The position numbers were made by a program, and so were the translations under genes. The notes beneath the pieces were generated by a model that saw only the letters and a program-made list of their open reading frames with translations, searched no databases and was not told where the DNA came from. A DNA stretch of 64,000 bases, from contig NZ_LDQA01000020.1 in assembly GCF_001475935.1 (NCBI RefSeq), forward strand, positions 62,001 through 126,000, written 5' to 3'. This DNA comes from Aureimonas ureilytica (GTDB lineage Bacteria > Pseudomonadota > Alphaproteobacteria > Rhizobiales > Rhizobiaceae). Within the stretch, counting starts at the first letter, position 1; each line of letters begins with the position of its first letter. Below are positions 27,621 to 37,008 of the stretch, piece by piece.

Positions 27621-28205
27621 CTAAAGCGGGCGCGCGCGATGCGCCTCTCGCTCTTCGCTCAGCCAGTCCAGAACCTCTTCCGCGTTCTTGTCCGGCGGGA
27701 AGATCGGGTAGAAGACTTTCACGATCTCGCCGTCCCGCGCGATCATCGTCAGACGCTTGAACAGCGCGTCGCCGTCCACGTCGAAGACCGGGACATCCAG
27801 CATGTCGACCAGTTCGAGCGTGGCGTCCGACAGAAGCGGAAACGGCAGATGCAGCCGCTCCACCGCCTCGCGCTGGTAGGCCGTGGTCTGCGTGGAAATG
27901 CCGAAGACATGCGTGACATCCAGCGAGCGCAACGCCGCGAAATGATCTCGAAAACCGCAGGCCTGCGGGGTGCAGCCGCGCGCGCCGGGAATCTCGTTCC
28001 AGCCGCCGGGCAGCGGCAGGCCGGGCCGACCGGTCATGGGATAAAGATACAAAACGGCCAGCCCATTCAGCCGTGCCAGATCGACCGTGCCGCCCGACGT
28101 GGACGAGAGAGAAAGGGACGGCAGACGCCGCCCCACCAGATGCGACGCTCCGCCGTCGTCTCTCGGAGCCTCCAGCCCTTCGGGCAGAATGGTGAAGTCC
28201 GTCAT
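27621..28205 (-). CDS. Peroxiredoxin (AhpC/TSA, PrxQ/Bcp-like)
   Basis: Thiol peroxidase of 194 residues. The peroxidatic cysteine is Cys78 in GARGCTPQAC, with a nearby second cysteine Cys83 in the CX4C spacing of PrxQ-type enzymes that form an intramolecular disulfide. The usual Pro-X3-Thr context before the first Cys is modified here (MTGRPGLPLPGGWNEIPGARGC), with an insertion. The ATG at 28205 has GGGAGG seven bases upstream. It is convergent with the glycosylase gene and lies downstream of smpB on the same strand. Confidence 0.82.
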   Translation of the reverse strand: MTDFTILPEGLEAPRDDGGASHLVGRRLPSLSLSSTSGGTVDLARLNGLAVLYLYPMTGRPGLPLPGGWNEIPGARGCTPQACGFRDHFAALRSLDVTHVFGISTQTTAYQREAVERLHLPFPLLSDATLELVDMLDVPVFDVDGDALFKRLTMIARDGEIVKVFYPIFPPDKNAEEVLDWLSEEREAHRARPL

Positions 28206-28308
28206 CTCGCAGCCTCCCAGATGCGCCGGGGCCATGCTGAGCCGAGACGCTTCGCCGCGCAAGCGGAATATGCGTGAAGGCTGGGAGGCTGCTTGGAAAC
28301 TCGGCGCG

Positions 28309-28785
28309 TCAGTCGCGCCCGCCCTCTTTCAGCACGCGCTGCTTCTGGCGGTTCCAGTCGCGCTCCTTCATGGTCTCGCGCTTGTCGGGCGCATTCTTGC
28401 CGCGCGCCACAGCCAGTTCGAGCTTCGCCCGTCCCTTCTCGTTGAAGTAAATCTTCAGCGGCACGAGCGTCATGCCATCGCGCTGCACCGCGCCGGCCAG
28501 CCGGTTGCGCTGGGCGGCGTGAACGAGGATCTTGCGACGGCGCTTGGGCTCGTGGTTGAAGCGATTGGCCTGGAGATATTCCGGTACGTTGGAATTGATC
28601 AGCCAGATCTCGCCGCCTTCCTCGGTCGCATAGGATTCGGCGATGGTCGCCCGCCCCTCGCGCAGCGACTTCACCTCCGTGCCTGTCAGAACGAGGCCGG
28701 CCTCAAGCGTGTCGATGATCTCGTAGTGAAAGCGCGCCTTGCGGTTTTCGGCGGCGACATTGTTTCGTGCCGGCTTCTTGGCCAT
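28309..28785 (-). CDS. smpB: SsrA-binding protein SmpB
   Basis: tmRNA partner in trans-translation that rescues stalled ribosomes. The 158-residue OB-fold protein shows the conserved [26 protein letters not shown] and KRRRKILVH segments and the basic C-terminal tail ([16 protein letters not shown]) that reads the empty mRNA channel. It follows dapA on the minus strand with a hairpin between. I searched the surrounding sequence by eye for ssrA and did not find it. Confidence 0.95.
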   Translation of the reverse strand: MAKKPARNNVAAENRKARFHYEIIDTLEAGLVLTGTEVKSLREGRATIAESYATEEGGEIWLINSNVPEYLQANRFNHEPKRRRKILVHAAQRNRLAGAVQRDGMTLVPLKIYFNEKGRAKLELAVARGKNAPDKRETMKERDWNRQKQRVLKEGGRD

Positions 28786-28807
28786 GGGGTCCGTCCGGTT
28801 GCGAAAC

Positions 28808-28826
28808 GGGGCGCCGTCAGCGCCCC
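28808..28826 (-). terminator. Hairpin after dapA
   Basis: GGGGCGC (28808-28814) pairs with GCGCCCC (28820-28826), 5-nt loop, 52 bp after the dapA stop; the minus-strand tail is GTTTCGC, so termination is probably only partial before smpB. Confidence 0.45.
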
Positions 28827-28877
28827 GATCGTCATGAATGTGATCTCGCCTCTAGATGAGGCTGGAGAGGCCGCTCG

Positions 28878-29762
28878 TCAATTCAGAAGCCCGGCATGGC
28901 GCAGCGCGGCGTCGATCGCAGCCTCGGTCGAAGCCTCGATCGGAACCAGCGGAAGGCGCACCACAGCGCGGCCCTTGCCAAGGCGCGACAGGGCATATTT
29001 CGTGCCGCACAGGCCCGGCTCCATGAAGATCGCCTTGTGCAGGGGCATCAGACGATCCTGATACTCCAACGCCTTCGCAAAATCGCCGCTGAGGCAGGCG
29101 TTCTGGAACTCGGCGCACAGGCGCGGCGCGACATTGGCCGTCACCGAAATGCAGCCATGGCCGCCATGCGCGATATGGCCGAGGGCGGTGGCGTCCTCGC
29201 CCGACAGCTGGATGAAATCCGGGCCGCAGGTGATGCGCTGTTCGGACACGCGGTCGAGCTTGGCGGTCGCATCCTTGACGCCGACGATGTTGGGGAAGTC
29301 CGCCGCCAGACGGCCCATCGTCTCGGGCGTCATGTCGATCACCGAGCGGGGCGGAATGTTGTAGATGATGATGGGCTTGGTCACCGCGCGCGCCACGGCG
29401 GCATAGTGCTCGTAGAGCCCGCGCTGGGTCGGCTTGTTGTAGTAGGGCGTGACCACCAGAATGCCGTCCGCCCCCGCCTGCTCGGCCGAGCGGGCGAGGT
29501 CGATCGCCTCGATCGTATTGTTGGAGCCCGCCCCCGCGATCACGGGAACGCGGCCGGCCGCCGTCTCGATGCAAAGCTCGACCACGCGCTTGTGCTCGTC
29601 ATGGGTCAGCGTCGGGCTTTCGCCGGTCGTTCCCACGGGAACGAGACCGTGCGTGCCCTCCGCGATCTGCCATTCCACGAGTTCGCGAAACGCCGCTTCG
29701 TCCACGCTGCCGTCCGTGGCAAAGGGTGTCACTAGAGCCGTCATCGAGCCCTTGAAGGTCAT
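28878..29762 (-). CDS. dapA: 4-hydroxy-tetrahydrodipicolinate synthase
   Basis: Condenses pyruvate with aspartate semialdehyde in lysine and diaminopimelate synthesis. Schiff-base Lys163 lies in GVKDAT, Tyr134 in IIIYNIPPR and the Thr-Thr pair in GTTGESPTL (residues 45-46). The product is 294 residues from the ATG at 29762, which has GGGAGTG upstream; the longer frame to 29807 lacks support. It is followed by smpB, a common alphaproteobacterial pairing. Confidence 0.95.
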   Translation of the reverse strand: MTFKGSMTALVTPFATDGSVDEAAFRELVEWQIAEGTHGLVPVGTTGESPTLTHDEHKRVVELCIETAAGRVPVIAGAGSNNTIEAIDLARSAEQAGADGILVVTPYYNKPTQRGLYEHYAAVARAVTKPIIIYNIPPRSVIDMTPETMGRLAADFPNIVGVKDATAKLDRVSEQRITCGPDFIQLSGEDATALGHIAHGGHGCISVTANVAPRLCAEFQNACLSGDFAKALEYQDRLMPLHKAIFMEPGLCGTKYALSRLGKGRAVVRLPLVPIEASTEAAIDAALRHAGLLN

Positions 29763-30082
29763 GTCGTCACTCCCGGCGACTGAAATAGTGAGGGGATGGT
29801 CCGCCACGCGAAGCGCGAGAATGCCGGCAGCTATCGACCATCCGCGCCGCGGCGGAGCGGCTTTTCAGCGCTCTCGCCCCCGCGCGGACGCGGCACCATA
29901 ATAAAGCCGCCGAGTGGAGACAAGCGACAAGCCGTATGGCGGAAGCGCCGTCCCCCGGTCTGTGGCGTTGGGCCGACGTGCGAACCGGCATGGTTTACGA
30001 GTTCTTCATAGCGATGGTGGAAAGTTCGTTGATCTTACGCCTTTCGAGGCGTCCATGTGATGGCATTCTGACGGGATTCACC
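29763..30082. other. Intergenic region between divergent dapA and slt genes
   Basis: About 320 bp separating two divergent starts. It includes a GC-rich part (29840-29900) with CGCGCCGCGGCGG-like runs and an AT-richer patch CACCATAATAAAG near 29890-29905. Both promoters should be here, but I cannot point to convincing hexamers. In-frame codons extend upstream of the transglycosylase start but lack coding character. Confidence 0.5.
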
Positions 30083-32278
30083 ATGAGACACGCGACCCGC
30101 GCCAAGGTCCTTCTTCTGCCAGCCGTTCTGGCAGCGCTGATGGCCGGTTCAGCGAATGCGGAGTCTCTTCTCGACCGCATCCCCATGCCGAGCTTCAAGA
30201 TGCCCTCGCTCGGCCTTGGCCTCGGGCGCGGGTCATCCGAGCCGGAGCCGAGCCAGGAACGCTTCGGCGCGCCGGCTCCCTCCGGCAATCCGCTGCTGCG
30301 CCAGCCCGGCGCGCCGAGCCCCGCGCCGGCTGCCGACACGATGGCCTTCACCTCCTCCATCGCGGCCATGGGCTCGCGCGTGTCCGGCATCGCGCCCATG
30401 CGCGGTGATCTGAAGGACGGGCTCGACGCAACCTGGCGCGACATTCCGCGCGCACTGGCCATTCGCGAGGGCATGGCGCCCGGCTCGCTCGACCGGCACA
30501 TTCTCTCCTGGGCCATCGCCCTGCGCGGCACGACCGATGTTCCGGCCGCCGAAATCGCTCACACGGCGATGGAGCTGCGCAGCTGGCCCGGCATGAAGGT
30601 GATCCGCGCCAATCTGGAGCGCGCGCTGAACCGCGAGCGGATGCCCGCGCGCGACGTCGTGGCCGCCTTCGGGCAGGACGCGCCGCGCACGCCCGAAGGC
30701 GCGATGGCGCTTGCCCGGGCCTTTATCGAGCTGGGTCAGGCCGGCAAGGCGAAGGGCCTGATCGTGCGCTTCTGGCGTCACGAGAAGTTCGACAAGGCGA
30801 CCGAAACGCAGATGCTGTCGAACTTCGGCGCGCTTCTGACGCGGGCCGATCACAAGTTCCGCATGGACATGCTGCTTTACGCCGACCGCGTGTCGGATGC
30901 GCAGCGTCTCGCGAGCCTCGCCAACGCGGAATCGCTCTTCCGCGCCCGCGCCGCCTCCATTCGCGGCGACGGCAATGCCGACGCGCTCCTGGCCAAGGTG
31001 CCGGCCAATCTGCGCTCGGACCCGAGCTACCTCTTCACCGCCGCCGAGAACCTGCGCAAGAAGGACCGGATCGAAGAGGCGGCGGCCCTGATCGAGCGCG
31101 CCCCGCGCGACCGCGACAGTCTGGTCGATGCCGACGCATGGTGGAACGAGCGGCGCATCATCTCGCGGATGCTTCTGGAGAAGGGCGACCGCAAGGCCGC
31201 CTATCGCCTCGTCGCCAACCATTCCGCCGAAGGGCAGACGGAGGCCGTCGAGGCCGAGTTCCATTCCGGCTGGTATGCGCTTCGCTATCTCAACGATCCG
31301 GCGACCGCCGCCAAGCATTTCAGCCGCATTCAGTCGATCTCCTCGCGTCCCCTGTCGCAGTCGCGCGCCCTCTATTGGCTCGGCCGTGCGGCGGAAGCGG
31401 GCGGCCCCGGCAATGCGCGCACCTATTACGAGCAGGCCGCGCGACACGGTGCGACCTTCTATGGGCAGCTGGCGGCGGCCAAGCTCGGGCGCAATCCCGG
31501 CCCGATCGCCTATCCCCGCCCATCGGACGCCGAGCGCCGCAATTTCGAGAACCGCGAGGCCGTTCGCGCCATCAAGCGTCTGGAACAGATCGGATCGGAA
31601 AGCCGGGCCGACGCGCTCTACAAGGCGCTGGCGGAAGACCTCGACAGCCCCGGCGAACTCGCCATCCTCTCCTCCATGGCGGAGCGGCGCGGCGACCATG
31701 CGCTGGCGCTCACCGTCGGAAAGACCGCCTACGGGCGCGGCGTCAACGCGCCGGCCCTGGCCTTCCCGGTCGGCGTCATTCCCGAGAGCGCCAATATCTC
31801 GGCCAGTGGCAAGGCGCTGGCCTATGCCATCGCCCGGCAGGAAAGCGCCTTCAACCCGCGCGCCAAGTCGCCGGTCGGCGCGCTCGGCCTGCTTCAGGTC
31901 ATGCCGGCGACGGCCAAGGGCCTCGCCAAGAATGCCGGCCTTCCCTATTCGGACACCCGTCTCCTGAACGACACGTCCTACAACGCCCTGCTCGGCAGCC
32001 AGTATCTCGGCCAGCAGATCTCGAACTTCTCGGGCTCCTACATCCTGACCTTCGCGGCCTACAATGCCGGCCCGCGCCGGGCAAAGGAATGGATCGACCG
32101 GTTCGGCGACCCGCGCGGCCAGAGCATCGACAAGGTCGTGGATTGGATCGAGCTGATCCCCTTCACCGAGACGCGCAATTACGTTCAGCGCGTGATGGAG
32201 AATTATCAGGTCTACAAGATGCGCCTGGGCGCGGGCTTCGACATCGAGCGTGACCTGACTCAAGGCCGGCGCGGCTGA
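30083..32278 (+). CDS. Soluble lytic murein transglycosylase (Slt70-like)
   Basis: Periplasmic enzyme cleaving peptidoglycan glycan strands with formation of 1,6-anhydromuramic ends. Of 731 residues, the first 26 form a signal peptide (ending SANAES), followed by a low-complexity Pro/Ser linker, an all-helical superhelix of TPR-like repeats, and a C-terminal SLT domain with the catalytic Glu at about residue 586 in ARQESAFNP, then SPVGALGLLQVMP and the AAYNAGPRR motif. The ATG at 30083 is the one directly preceding the signal peptide. Monocistronic. Confidence 0.93.
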   Translation: MRHATRAKVLLLPAVLAALMAGSANAESLLDRIPMPSFKMPSLGLGLGRGSSEPEPSQERFGAPAPSGNPLLRQPGAPSPAPAADTMAFTSSIAAMGSRVSGIAPMRGDLKDGLDATWRDIPRALAIREGMAPGSLDRHILSWAIALRGTTDVPAAEIAHTAMELRSWPGMKVIRANLERALNRERMPARDVVAAFGQDAPRTPEGAMALARAFIELGQAGKAKGLIVRFWRHEKFDKATETQMLSNFGALLTRADHKFRMDMLLYADRVSDAQRLASLANAESLFRARAASIRGDGNADALLAKVPANLRSDPSYLFTAAENLRKKDRIEEAAALIERAPRDRDSLVDADAWWNERRIISRMLLEKGDRKAAYRLVANHSAEGQTEAVEAEFHSGWYALRYLNDPATAAKHFSRIQSISSRPLSQSRALYWLGRAAEAGGPGNARTYYEQAARHGATFYGQLAAAKLGRNPGPIAYPRPSDAERRNFENREAVRAIKRLEQIGSESRADALYKALAEDLDSPGELAILSSMAERRGDHALALTVGKTAYGRGVNAPALAFPVGVIPESANISASGKALAYAIARQESAFNPRAKSPVGALGLLQVMPATAKGLAKNAGLPYSDTRLLNDTSYNALLGSQYLGQQISNFSGSYILTFAAYNAGPRRAKEWIDRFGDPRGQSIDKVVDWIELIPFTETRNYVQRVMENYQVYKMRLGAGFDIERDLTQGRRG

Positions 32279-32490
32279 TCGCCGGCAAGGCGAAAACCGA
32301 TCGGGATAGCGTGGGGACAATCCTCGCGCCAAGGGCCGCGGCACCGAAGCTGCGGCTGAAAACCGTCCGATTGAGGGCAGGATTATGGCAGGGCCGGTTC
32401 CCATGACCGGATCGTCCACTAAGTCTTGATGACCAAGCTCTCGATGATCGGTCGAGGGCTTTTCGTCATGAACAAGGGACCACCTGCCTT

Positions 32491-34482
32491 TTGTCCGCAT
32501 CCACGATCAACAAGCCGGTTTTCTTCACGGCCAGTGCCATCATCTTTTTGCTGGCGCTTTTCGGCGTCGCCGACCCGTCGGACGCCAACCGGATTTTCTC
32601 GGCTACGCAATCCTTTATTCTCGGTAGTTTCGGCTGGTTCTATCTGCTCGCCGTCGGCATTCTCGTTTTCACCGTCCTGTTTCTGGCGGTCAGCCGCTAC
32701 GGCAATCTGAAGCTCGGGCCGGACGATTCCGAGCCGGAATATCGCTACGTTTCCTGGCTGGCCATGCTGTTCGCCGCCGGCATGGGCATCGGCTTGATGT
32801 TCTACGCGGTGGCCGAGCCGATCCTGCATTACTCCGTGCCACCGGAAGAAGCGCCCGGAAGCTTCGCCGCCGCGCGGCAGGCGATGTCGATCACCTTTTT
32901 TCATTGGGGCATTCACGCCTGGTCGATCTACGCGATCGTCGGTCTGTCGCTCGCCTATTTCTCGTTTCGATACAATCTGCCGCTGACGATCCGCGCCGGC
33001 TTCTACCCACTGATCCGCGAGCGCATCAGCGGGCCGATCGGCCACGCTGCCGACATCTTCGCGATCTGCGGCACAATGTTCGGCATCGCGACCTCGCTCG
33101 GCCTCGGCGTTCTCCAGATCAATGCCGGCCTCGGCTATCTCTTCGGCGTGCCGCAGACCGCGCTCGTGCAGGTGGGACTGATCGCCCTCGTCACGGCGCT
33201 CGCCACGCTGTCCGTCGTCTCCGGCCTCGACAAGGGCATCCGCCGCCTGTCGGAAGGCAATCTTCTGGTCGCCATCGTCCTGATGCTCTTCGTGCTGGCG
33301 GTCGGGCCGACGGAATTTCTGTTCCGCGCCTTTGTTCAGAACATCGGCACCTATCTCAACGACTTCGTCTCTCGGACCTTCAAGCTCTACGCCTATGAGC
33401 CGAAGAGCTGGATCAGCGACTGGACGCTCTTCTACTGGGCGTGGTGGATCTCCTGGTCGCCCTTCGTGGGAATGTTCATCGCCCGCATTTCGCGTGGGCG
33501 CACGGTGCGCGAATTCGTGATCGGCGTCCTGTTCGTGCCGTCGGCCTTCACCTTCTTCTGGATGACGGTCTTCGGCAACACGGCCATTTCGCTGGACATG
33601 GGGCCGGCTGCAGGCGCCATCTCGCGCGCGGTCGGCGCGGATATTTCCGTCTCGCTATTCCAGTTCTTCGAATATCTGCCCTGGTCTGGCGTCGCGTCGG
33701 TTCTGAGCTGCCTTCTGGTCGCAATCTTCTTCGTCACCTCGGCCGATTCCGGTTCCATGGTGATCGATACGATCGCGGCGGGCGGAAACTCCGACACGCC
33801 GACCTGGCAGCGCATCTACTGGTGCAGTCTGGAAGGGGCCGTCGCAGCAGCCCTGCTTCTGGCCGGCGGCCTCAGCGCGCTTCAGACCATGACCCTGATC
33901 AGTGCCCTGCCCTTCGCGGTGATCCTGCTTCTGCTGGCCTTCGGTCTTTTGCGGGGCATGAGAGCGGATATGGCACGGCTGGACGAGCATCGGCAGGCCC
34001 AGCCCGCCATTCGCACCCGCTCCGTCAGTTGGCAGGCCCGGCTCGCGACCATCCTCAACCACCCGACCAAAGCGAGCGTTCGGGCCTTCGTGGAGAAAAC
34101 CGTTCAGCCGGCGTTGGAAGAGGTTCGACGCGAGCTGGATCGTCGCGGTCTGCAAGCTGCCGTGGAATCCGGAGAGGACGACGGCATTTCCCTGACGGTT
34201 CAAGCGGAAGGGACGCGCAACTTCGTTTACGCCGTCGCCCCGGCGGCGCGCCCGGCCATGATGTTCTCGGCCGCCGAAGCCTCGCGGCCGGAAGCGCGCC
34301 GCGAGCAGGTCTGGACCGCGCGCACCAGCTTCTCGGACGGCTCGCGCGGCTATGACGTTCTTGGCTTCAGCCGGGACGATCTGATCGCGGACGTGCTCGC
34401 GCAGTTCGAGCGCTATCGACGCCTGACTCAGGCGCCCAGCACCGCGCTCTACACGACCTCGCCCGACCCGATGCCAAGCTGA
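32491..34482 (+). CDS. BCCT-family betaine/choline/carnitine transporter
   Basis: Sodium- or proton-coupled symporter for quaternary ammonium compatible solutes or their precursors. The 663-residue protein has about 12 membrane segments, the glycine-rich [16 protein letters not shown] stretch, and the family signature in the tryptophan-rich [22 protein letters not shown] hydrophilic C-terminal extension of about 130 residues resembles osmosensory tails of choline/betaine carriers. The only start near the first helix is a TTG at 32491; no ATG fits and the ribosome site is poor, so the start is uncertain. It is convergent with the GlpD-like gene. Confidence 0.9.
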   Translation: MSASTINKPVFFTASAIIFLLALFGVADPSDANRIFSATQSFILGSFGWFYLLAVGILVFTVLFLAVSRYGNLKLGPDDSEPEYRYVSWLAMLFAAGMGIGLMFYAVAEPILHYSVPPEEAPGSFAAARQAMSITFFHWGIHAWSIYAIVGLSLAYFSFRYNLPLTIRAGFYPLIRERISGPIGHAADIFAICGTMFGIATSLGLGVLQINAGLGYLFGVPQTALVQVGLIALVTALATLSVVSGLDKGIRRLSEGNLLVAIVLMLFVLAVGPTEFLFRAFVQNIGTYLNDFVSRTFKLYAYEPKSWISDWTLFYWAWWISWSPFVGMFIARISRGRTVREFVIGVLFVPSAFTFFWMTVFGNTAISLDMGPAAGAISRAVGADISVSLFQFFEYLPWSGVASVLSCLLVAIFFVTSADSGSMVIDTIAAGGNSDTPTWQRIYWCSLEGAVAAALLLAGGLSALQTMTLISALPFAVILLLLAFGLLRGMRADMARLDEHRQAQPAIRTRSVSWQARLATILNHPTKASVRAFVEKTVQPALEEVRRELDRRGLQAAVESGEDDGISLTVQAEGTRNFVYAVAPAARPAMMFSAAEASRPEARREQVWTARTSFSDGSRGYDVLGFSRDDLIADVLAQFERYRRLTQAPSTALYTTSPDPMPS

Positions 34483-34488
34483 TCGTTT

Positions 34489-34521
34489 CGCCGCCGGCCG
34501 GAGCAGACCCGGCCGGCGGCG
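34489..34521. terminator. Bidirectional hairpin between BCCT and GlpD-like genes
   Basis: A 13-bp perfect stem, CGCCGCCGGCCGG (34489-34501) and CCGGCCGGCGGCG (34509-34521), sits between the two convergent stops (7 bp and 5 bp away). Tails are TTTCG on one side and TTAA on the other, so it can serve both strands though T runs are short. Confidence 0.65.
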
Positions 34522-34525
34522 ACGA

Positions 34526-36238
34526 TTAAAGGGTGACGCCGTGATAGGTCACAAGGCTTTCAGCGGTCTGCGTCAGCTCGCGCTCCCGGCGCGCCGGGTC
34601 CCAGCCGAGAACCTCGGCGGCATGGTCCGCCAGCCGCTCCAGCACCGGCCGCGTTACCTCGCCGCGAACGGCGAGCGTCGTGCGACGCAGCACGAGATCG
34701 CCGAGATGACGAACGGATTCGTGCCGCAGGATGAAGTCAAGTTCCGACAGGCTGTAATGCGCCGCGCCCGGCAGCCGGTCGGCATCCGTCCAGCGTCCGC
34801 GATGCCCCGCGATCGCGCGAGCGGTCGTACCGTAGCGCGACAGGAGTTCGCCGACCCGATCGGCCGCAAAGCCGGATTCGCTCGCGACACGCGCGATCCA
34901 GGCGGCACGAGCCACCTCGTCCGCCGGAAAATCTCGCCCACCGCCGATCGGTAGATGCTGCGTCGAGACTTTGCGCGCCCTGCCCAGCCGGGACAGGACG
35001 GTATCGGCCACCTCTTCGGCAAAGCCCCGGAAGGTCGTCCACTTGCCACCGACCAGCGAGATGATCGGAAACGATCGTCCCGCGCCGGGTTCCGTGACCG
35101 GAGCGGAATGATCGCGGCTGATGAGGCCGGGATTGCTGGCATCGGAGGCCGGCAGCGGGCGAATGCCGCTATAGGTATAGACGATCTGGTTGCGATCGAA
35201 GGACAGGCCCGGCAGGAGGCTGCGCAGGCTCGCCAGGAAATAGTCGATCTCGTCGTCCTCGCAGCGCACCGAGTCGGGATTGTTCGCCTTGATGTCGGTG
35301 GAGCCCACCAGCGCGCGGCCGAGATAGTCAAAGACAAGACAGATGCGCCCGTCATCCGCTTCGAAATAGATCATCCGCCCGTTCAACTGGCGCAGCAATT
35401 CCGGATGGTCGAGCAGAATATGCGAGCCTTTGGTGCCGCCGATCAGCTTGGTCTCTGCGCCCAGCCGGGCGTTCACATGGTCGATCCATGGGCCGGCCGC
35501 GTTGATCGTGATGCGCGGGCGAACCGAACGGCTCGCGCCATCGGCAAGGCGAAAGGCCACAGCGCCCTCGTCCAGCCCGAGAAGCTCGGCGGAATTGGCG
35601 GCGGCGGAGCGGGGCGAAGCGCGCAAGCCATCCTGCACGAGTTCGAGCACCAGACGCTCGGGCCGCGCGATCTTGGCGTCGTAATAGAGGCCGGTCGCCT
35701 TGATGGACGGCGTCAGCATGGGCATGTCGCGCAAGGACTTGGCACGCCCCGACAGGCGGTGGCGCGGCATGACGCGATGGCGCGAGCCGTAGAAATCGTA
35801 GAGCGCGAGGCCGATCTTGATGAGCACGCCGCCTCGGCTGCGCGGCGCGGTGGTGGAGCCCATCAGCGTGCGCAGCGCCGCGCCGATGCCCTTCGTCCAG
35901 GAAAAGGCAGGGATGATCGTCGGCAGGGGCTCGACGCAATGCGGCGCGTTGCGCAGGAGGAGGTTTCGCTCCAGCGTCGATTGCGCGACCAGACCGAACT
36001 CGCCGGTTTCCAGATATTTGAGCCCGCCATGGATGAGGCGCGAGGGGGCAGCGCTGGTGCCCGAGCCGAAATCGCCCTTGTCGAGAATCAGGCAGGTCAG
36101 GCCCTGTTCGCAGAGATCGCGAAACAGGCCCGCGCCATTGACGCCCGCGCCCAGAATCAAAACATCGATCTCGCCGCCATCCAGGGCATGTAGGCGCGCG
36201 TCGGCGAAAAGCGAAGGGGTTTCAGGGAACGAGGTCAT
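34526..36238 (-). CDS. GlpD-like FAD-dependent polyol/glycerol-3-phosphate dehydrogenase
   Basis: Flavoprotein of the GlpA/GlpD family, 570 residues, oxidising a polyol phosphate and passing electrons to the quinone pool at the membrane. The FAD-binding VLILGAGVNGAGLFRDL is near residues 27-43, followed by DKGDFGSGTSAAPSRLIHGG, the product-binding GVGGK equivalent SLVGGKWTTFRGFAEE near 350-365 and a C-terminal helical domain. Its ATG overlaps the DeoR stop (ATGA), the last of three genes kinase-DeoR-this. A second GlpD-type protein (EryB) is 10 kb away, so this one probably has a distinct substrate; plain glycerol 3-phosphate remains possible. Confidence 0.85.
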   Translation of the reverse strand: MTSFPETPSLFADARLHALDGGEIDVLILGAGVNGAGLFRDLCEQGLTCLILDKGDFGSGTSAAPSRLIHGGLKYLETGEFGLVAQSTLERNLLLRNAPHCVEPLPTIIPAFSWTKGIGAALRTLMGSTTAPRSRGGVLIKIGLALYDFYGSRHRVMPRHRLSGRAKSLRDMPMLTPSIKATGLYYDAKIARPERLVLELVQDGLRASPRSAAANSAELLGLDEGAVAFRLADGASRSVRPRITINAAGPWIDHVNARLGAETKLIGGTKGSHILLDHPELLRQLNGRMIYFEADDGRICLVFDYLGRALVGSTDIKANNPDSVRCEDDEIDYFLASLRSLLPGLSFDRNQIVYTYSGIRPLPASDASNPGLISRDHSAPVTEPGAGRSFPIISLVGGKWTTFRGFAEEVADTVLSRLGRARKVSTQHLPIGGGRDFPADEVARAAWIARVASESGFAADRVGELLSRYGTTARAIAGHRGRWTDADRLPGAAHYSLSELDFILRHESVRHLGDLVLRRTTLAVRGEVTRPVLERLADHAAEVLGWDPARRERELTQTAESLVTYHGVTL

Positions 36239-37008
36239 CAATCTGTCTCCACGAGACGAAGGGGTACGCCGGCCGCCTCCAGCGCGCGTCGCGGCTCGTC
36301 GCCCATGTGGCGAGGCACGAGAACCGCGTCGAAGTCGGACAGGTCGGCGAAGTGATGCAGGGCGGATTTGCCGAATTTGGTCGTATCGAGCAGGAGCAGG
36401 CGAGAGGCGCAGACGGCCATCATGGCCTGCTTGGCGCGCACGACCTGCCCGTCCTGAATAAAGGCGCTGGTGCCCGAGACGGCGGAAGCGGAACACACGA
36501 GGATATCGGCTCGCAGCCGCGCGATGGCGCTTTCGCAGACATGGCCGATCAGAGCGTCATAGGTGCGATGATACTGCCCGCCGAGGCCGATCAGATCGAT
36601 CCCGTCGATCTGCTTCAGATGCTGGGCGGCCGAAAGGCTGTTGGTGATGACGGTCAACGGCGCGCGCTCGCTCAAGTGCGGCGCGAGCGCCCCCGCCGTC
36701 GAGGAATCGTCCAGCATGACGACCTGCCCCGGTTCGATCAGAGCCAGCGCAGCTTGCGCCAGCGCGCGCTTCTCGGAGGTCGCGACCGTCTCGCGATAGC
36801 GATACAGGCTCTCGTAGATGCCGGTCGGCTGCGCCGACACGGCGCCGTGCAGCTTGCGCAAGACGCCTTGCGCAGCCAACTGGTCGATATGGCGATGGAT
36901 CGTCATGCGCGAGACACCGAAATGCTCGGCCATATCGTCGATCCGCACCTGACCGCGCGCGATGACATAGGTCGCGATCTCCTCGCGCCGATCGTCGCCC
37001 TTGCCCAT
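36238..37008 (-). CDS. DeoR-family transcriptional repressor
   Basis: Sugar-phosphate-responsive repressor of 256 residues. The N-terminal winged helix has RREEIATYVIARGQVRIDDMAEHFGVSRMTIHRHI, with the wing around LRKLHGAVS, and the rest is a DeoR-type sensor domain (DDSSTAGALAPHL, VITNSL, GGQYHRTYDALIG). Both ends overlap their neighbours by an ATGA: the kinase stop upstream and the GlpD-like start downstream. It most likely controls this three-gene operon in response to the kinase product. Confidence 0.9.
   Translation of the reverse strand: MGKGDDRREEIATYVIARGQVRIDDMAEHFGVSRMTIHRHIDQLAAQGVLRKLHGAVSAQPTGIYESLYRYRETVATSEKRALAQAALALIEPGQVVMLDDSSTAGALAPHLSERAPLTVITNSLSAAQHLKQIDGIDLIGLGGQYHRTYDALIGHVCESAIARLRADILVCSASAVSGTSAFIQDGQVVRAKQAMMAVCASRLLLLDTTKFGKSALHHFADLSDFDAVLVPRHMGDEPRRALEAAGVPLRLVETD

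Noticed and set aside
32279-32490. Choline-responsive BetI-type operator upstream of the BCCT gene
   Set aside because: A loose dyad around 32425-32460 exists, but no convincing BetI-like site; the 210-bp gap otherwise shows nothing I can name.
30233-32500. 755-codon minus-strand frame opposite the lytic transglycosylase
   Set aside because: The plus-strand frame has a signal peptide and an SLT domain; the opposite frame shows no recognisable motif and is typical for antisense in high-GC DNA.
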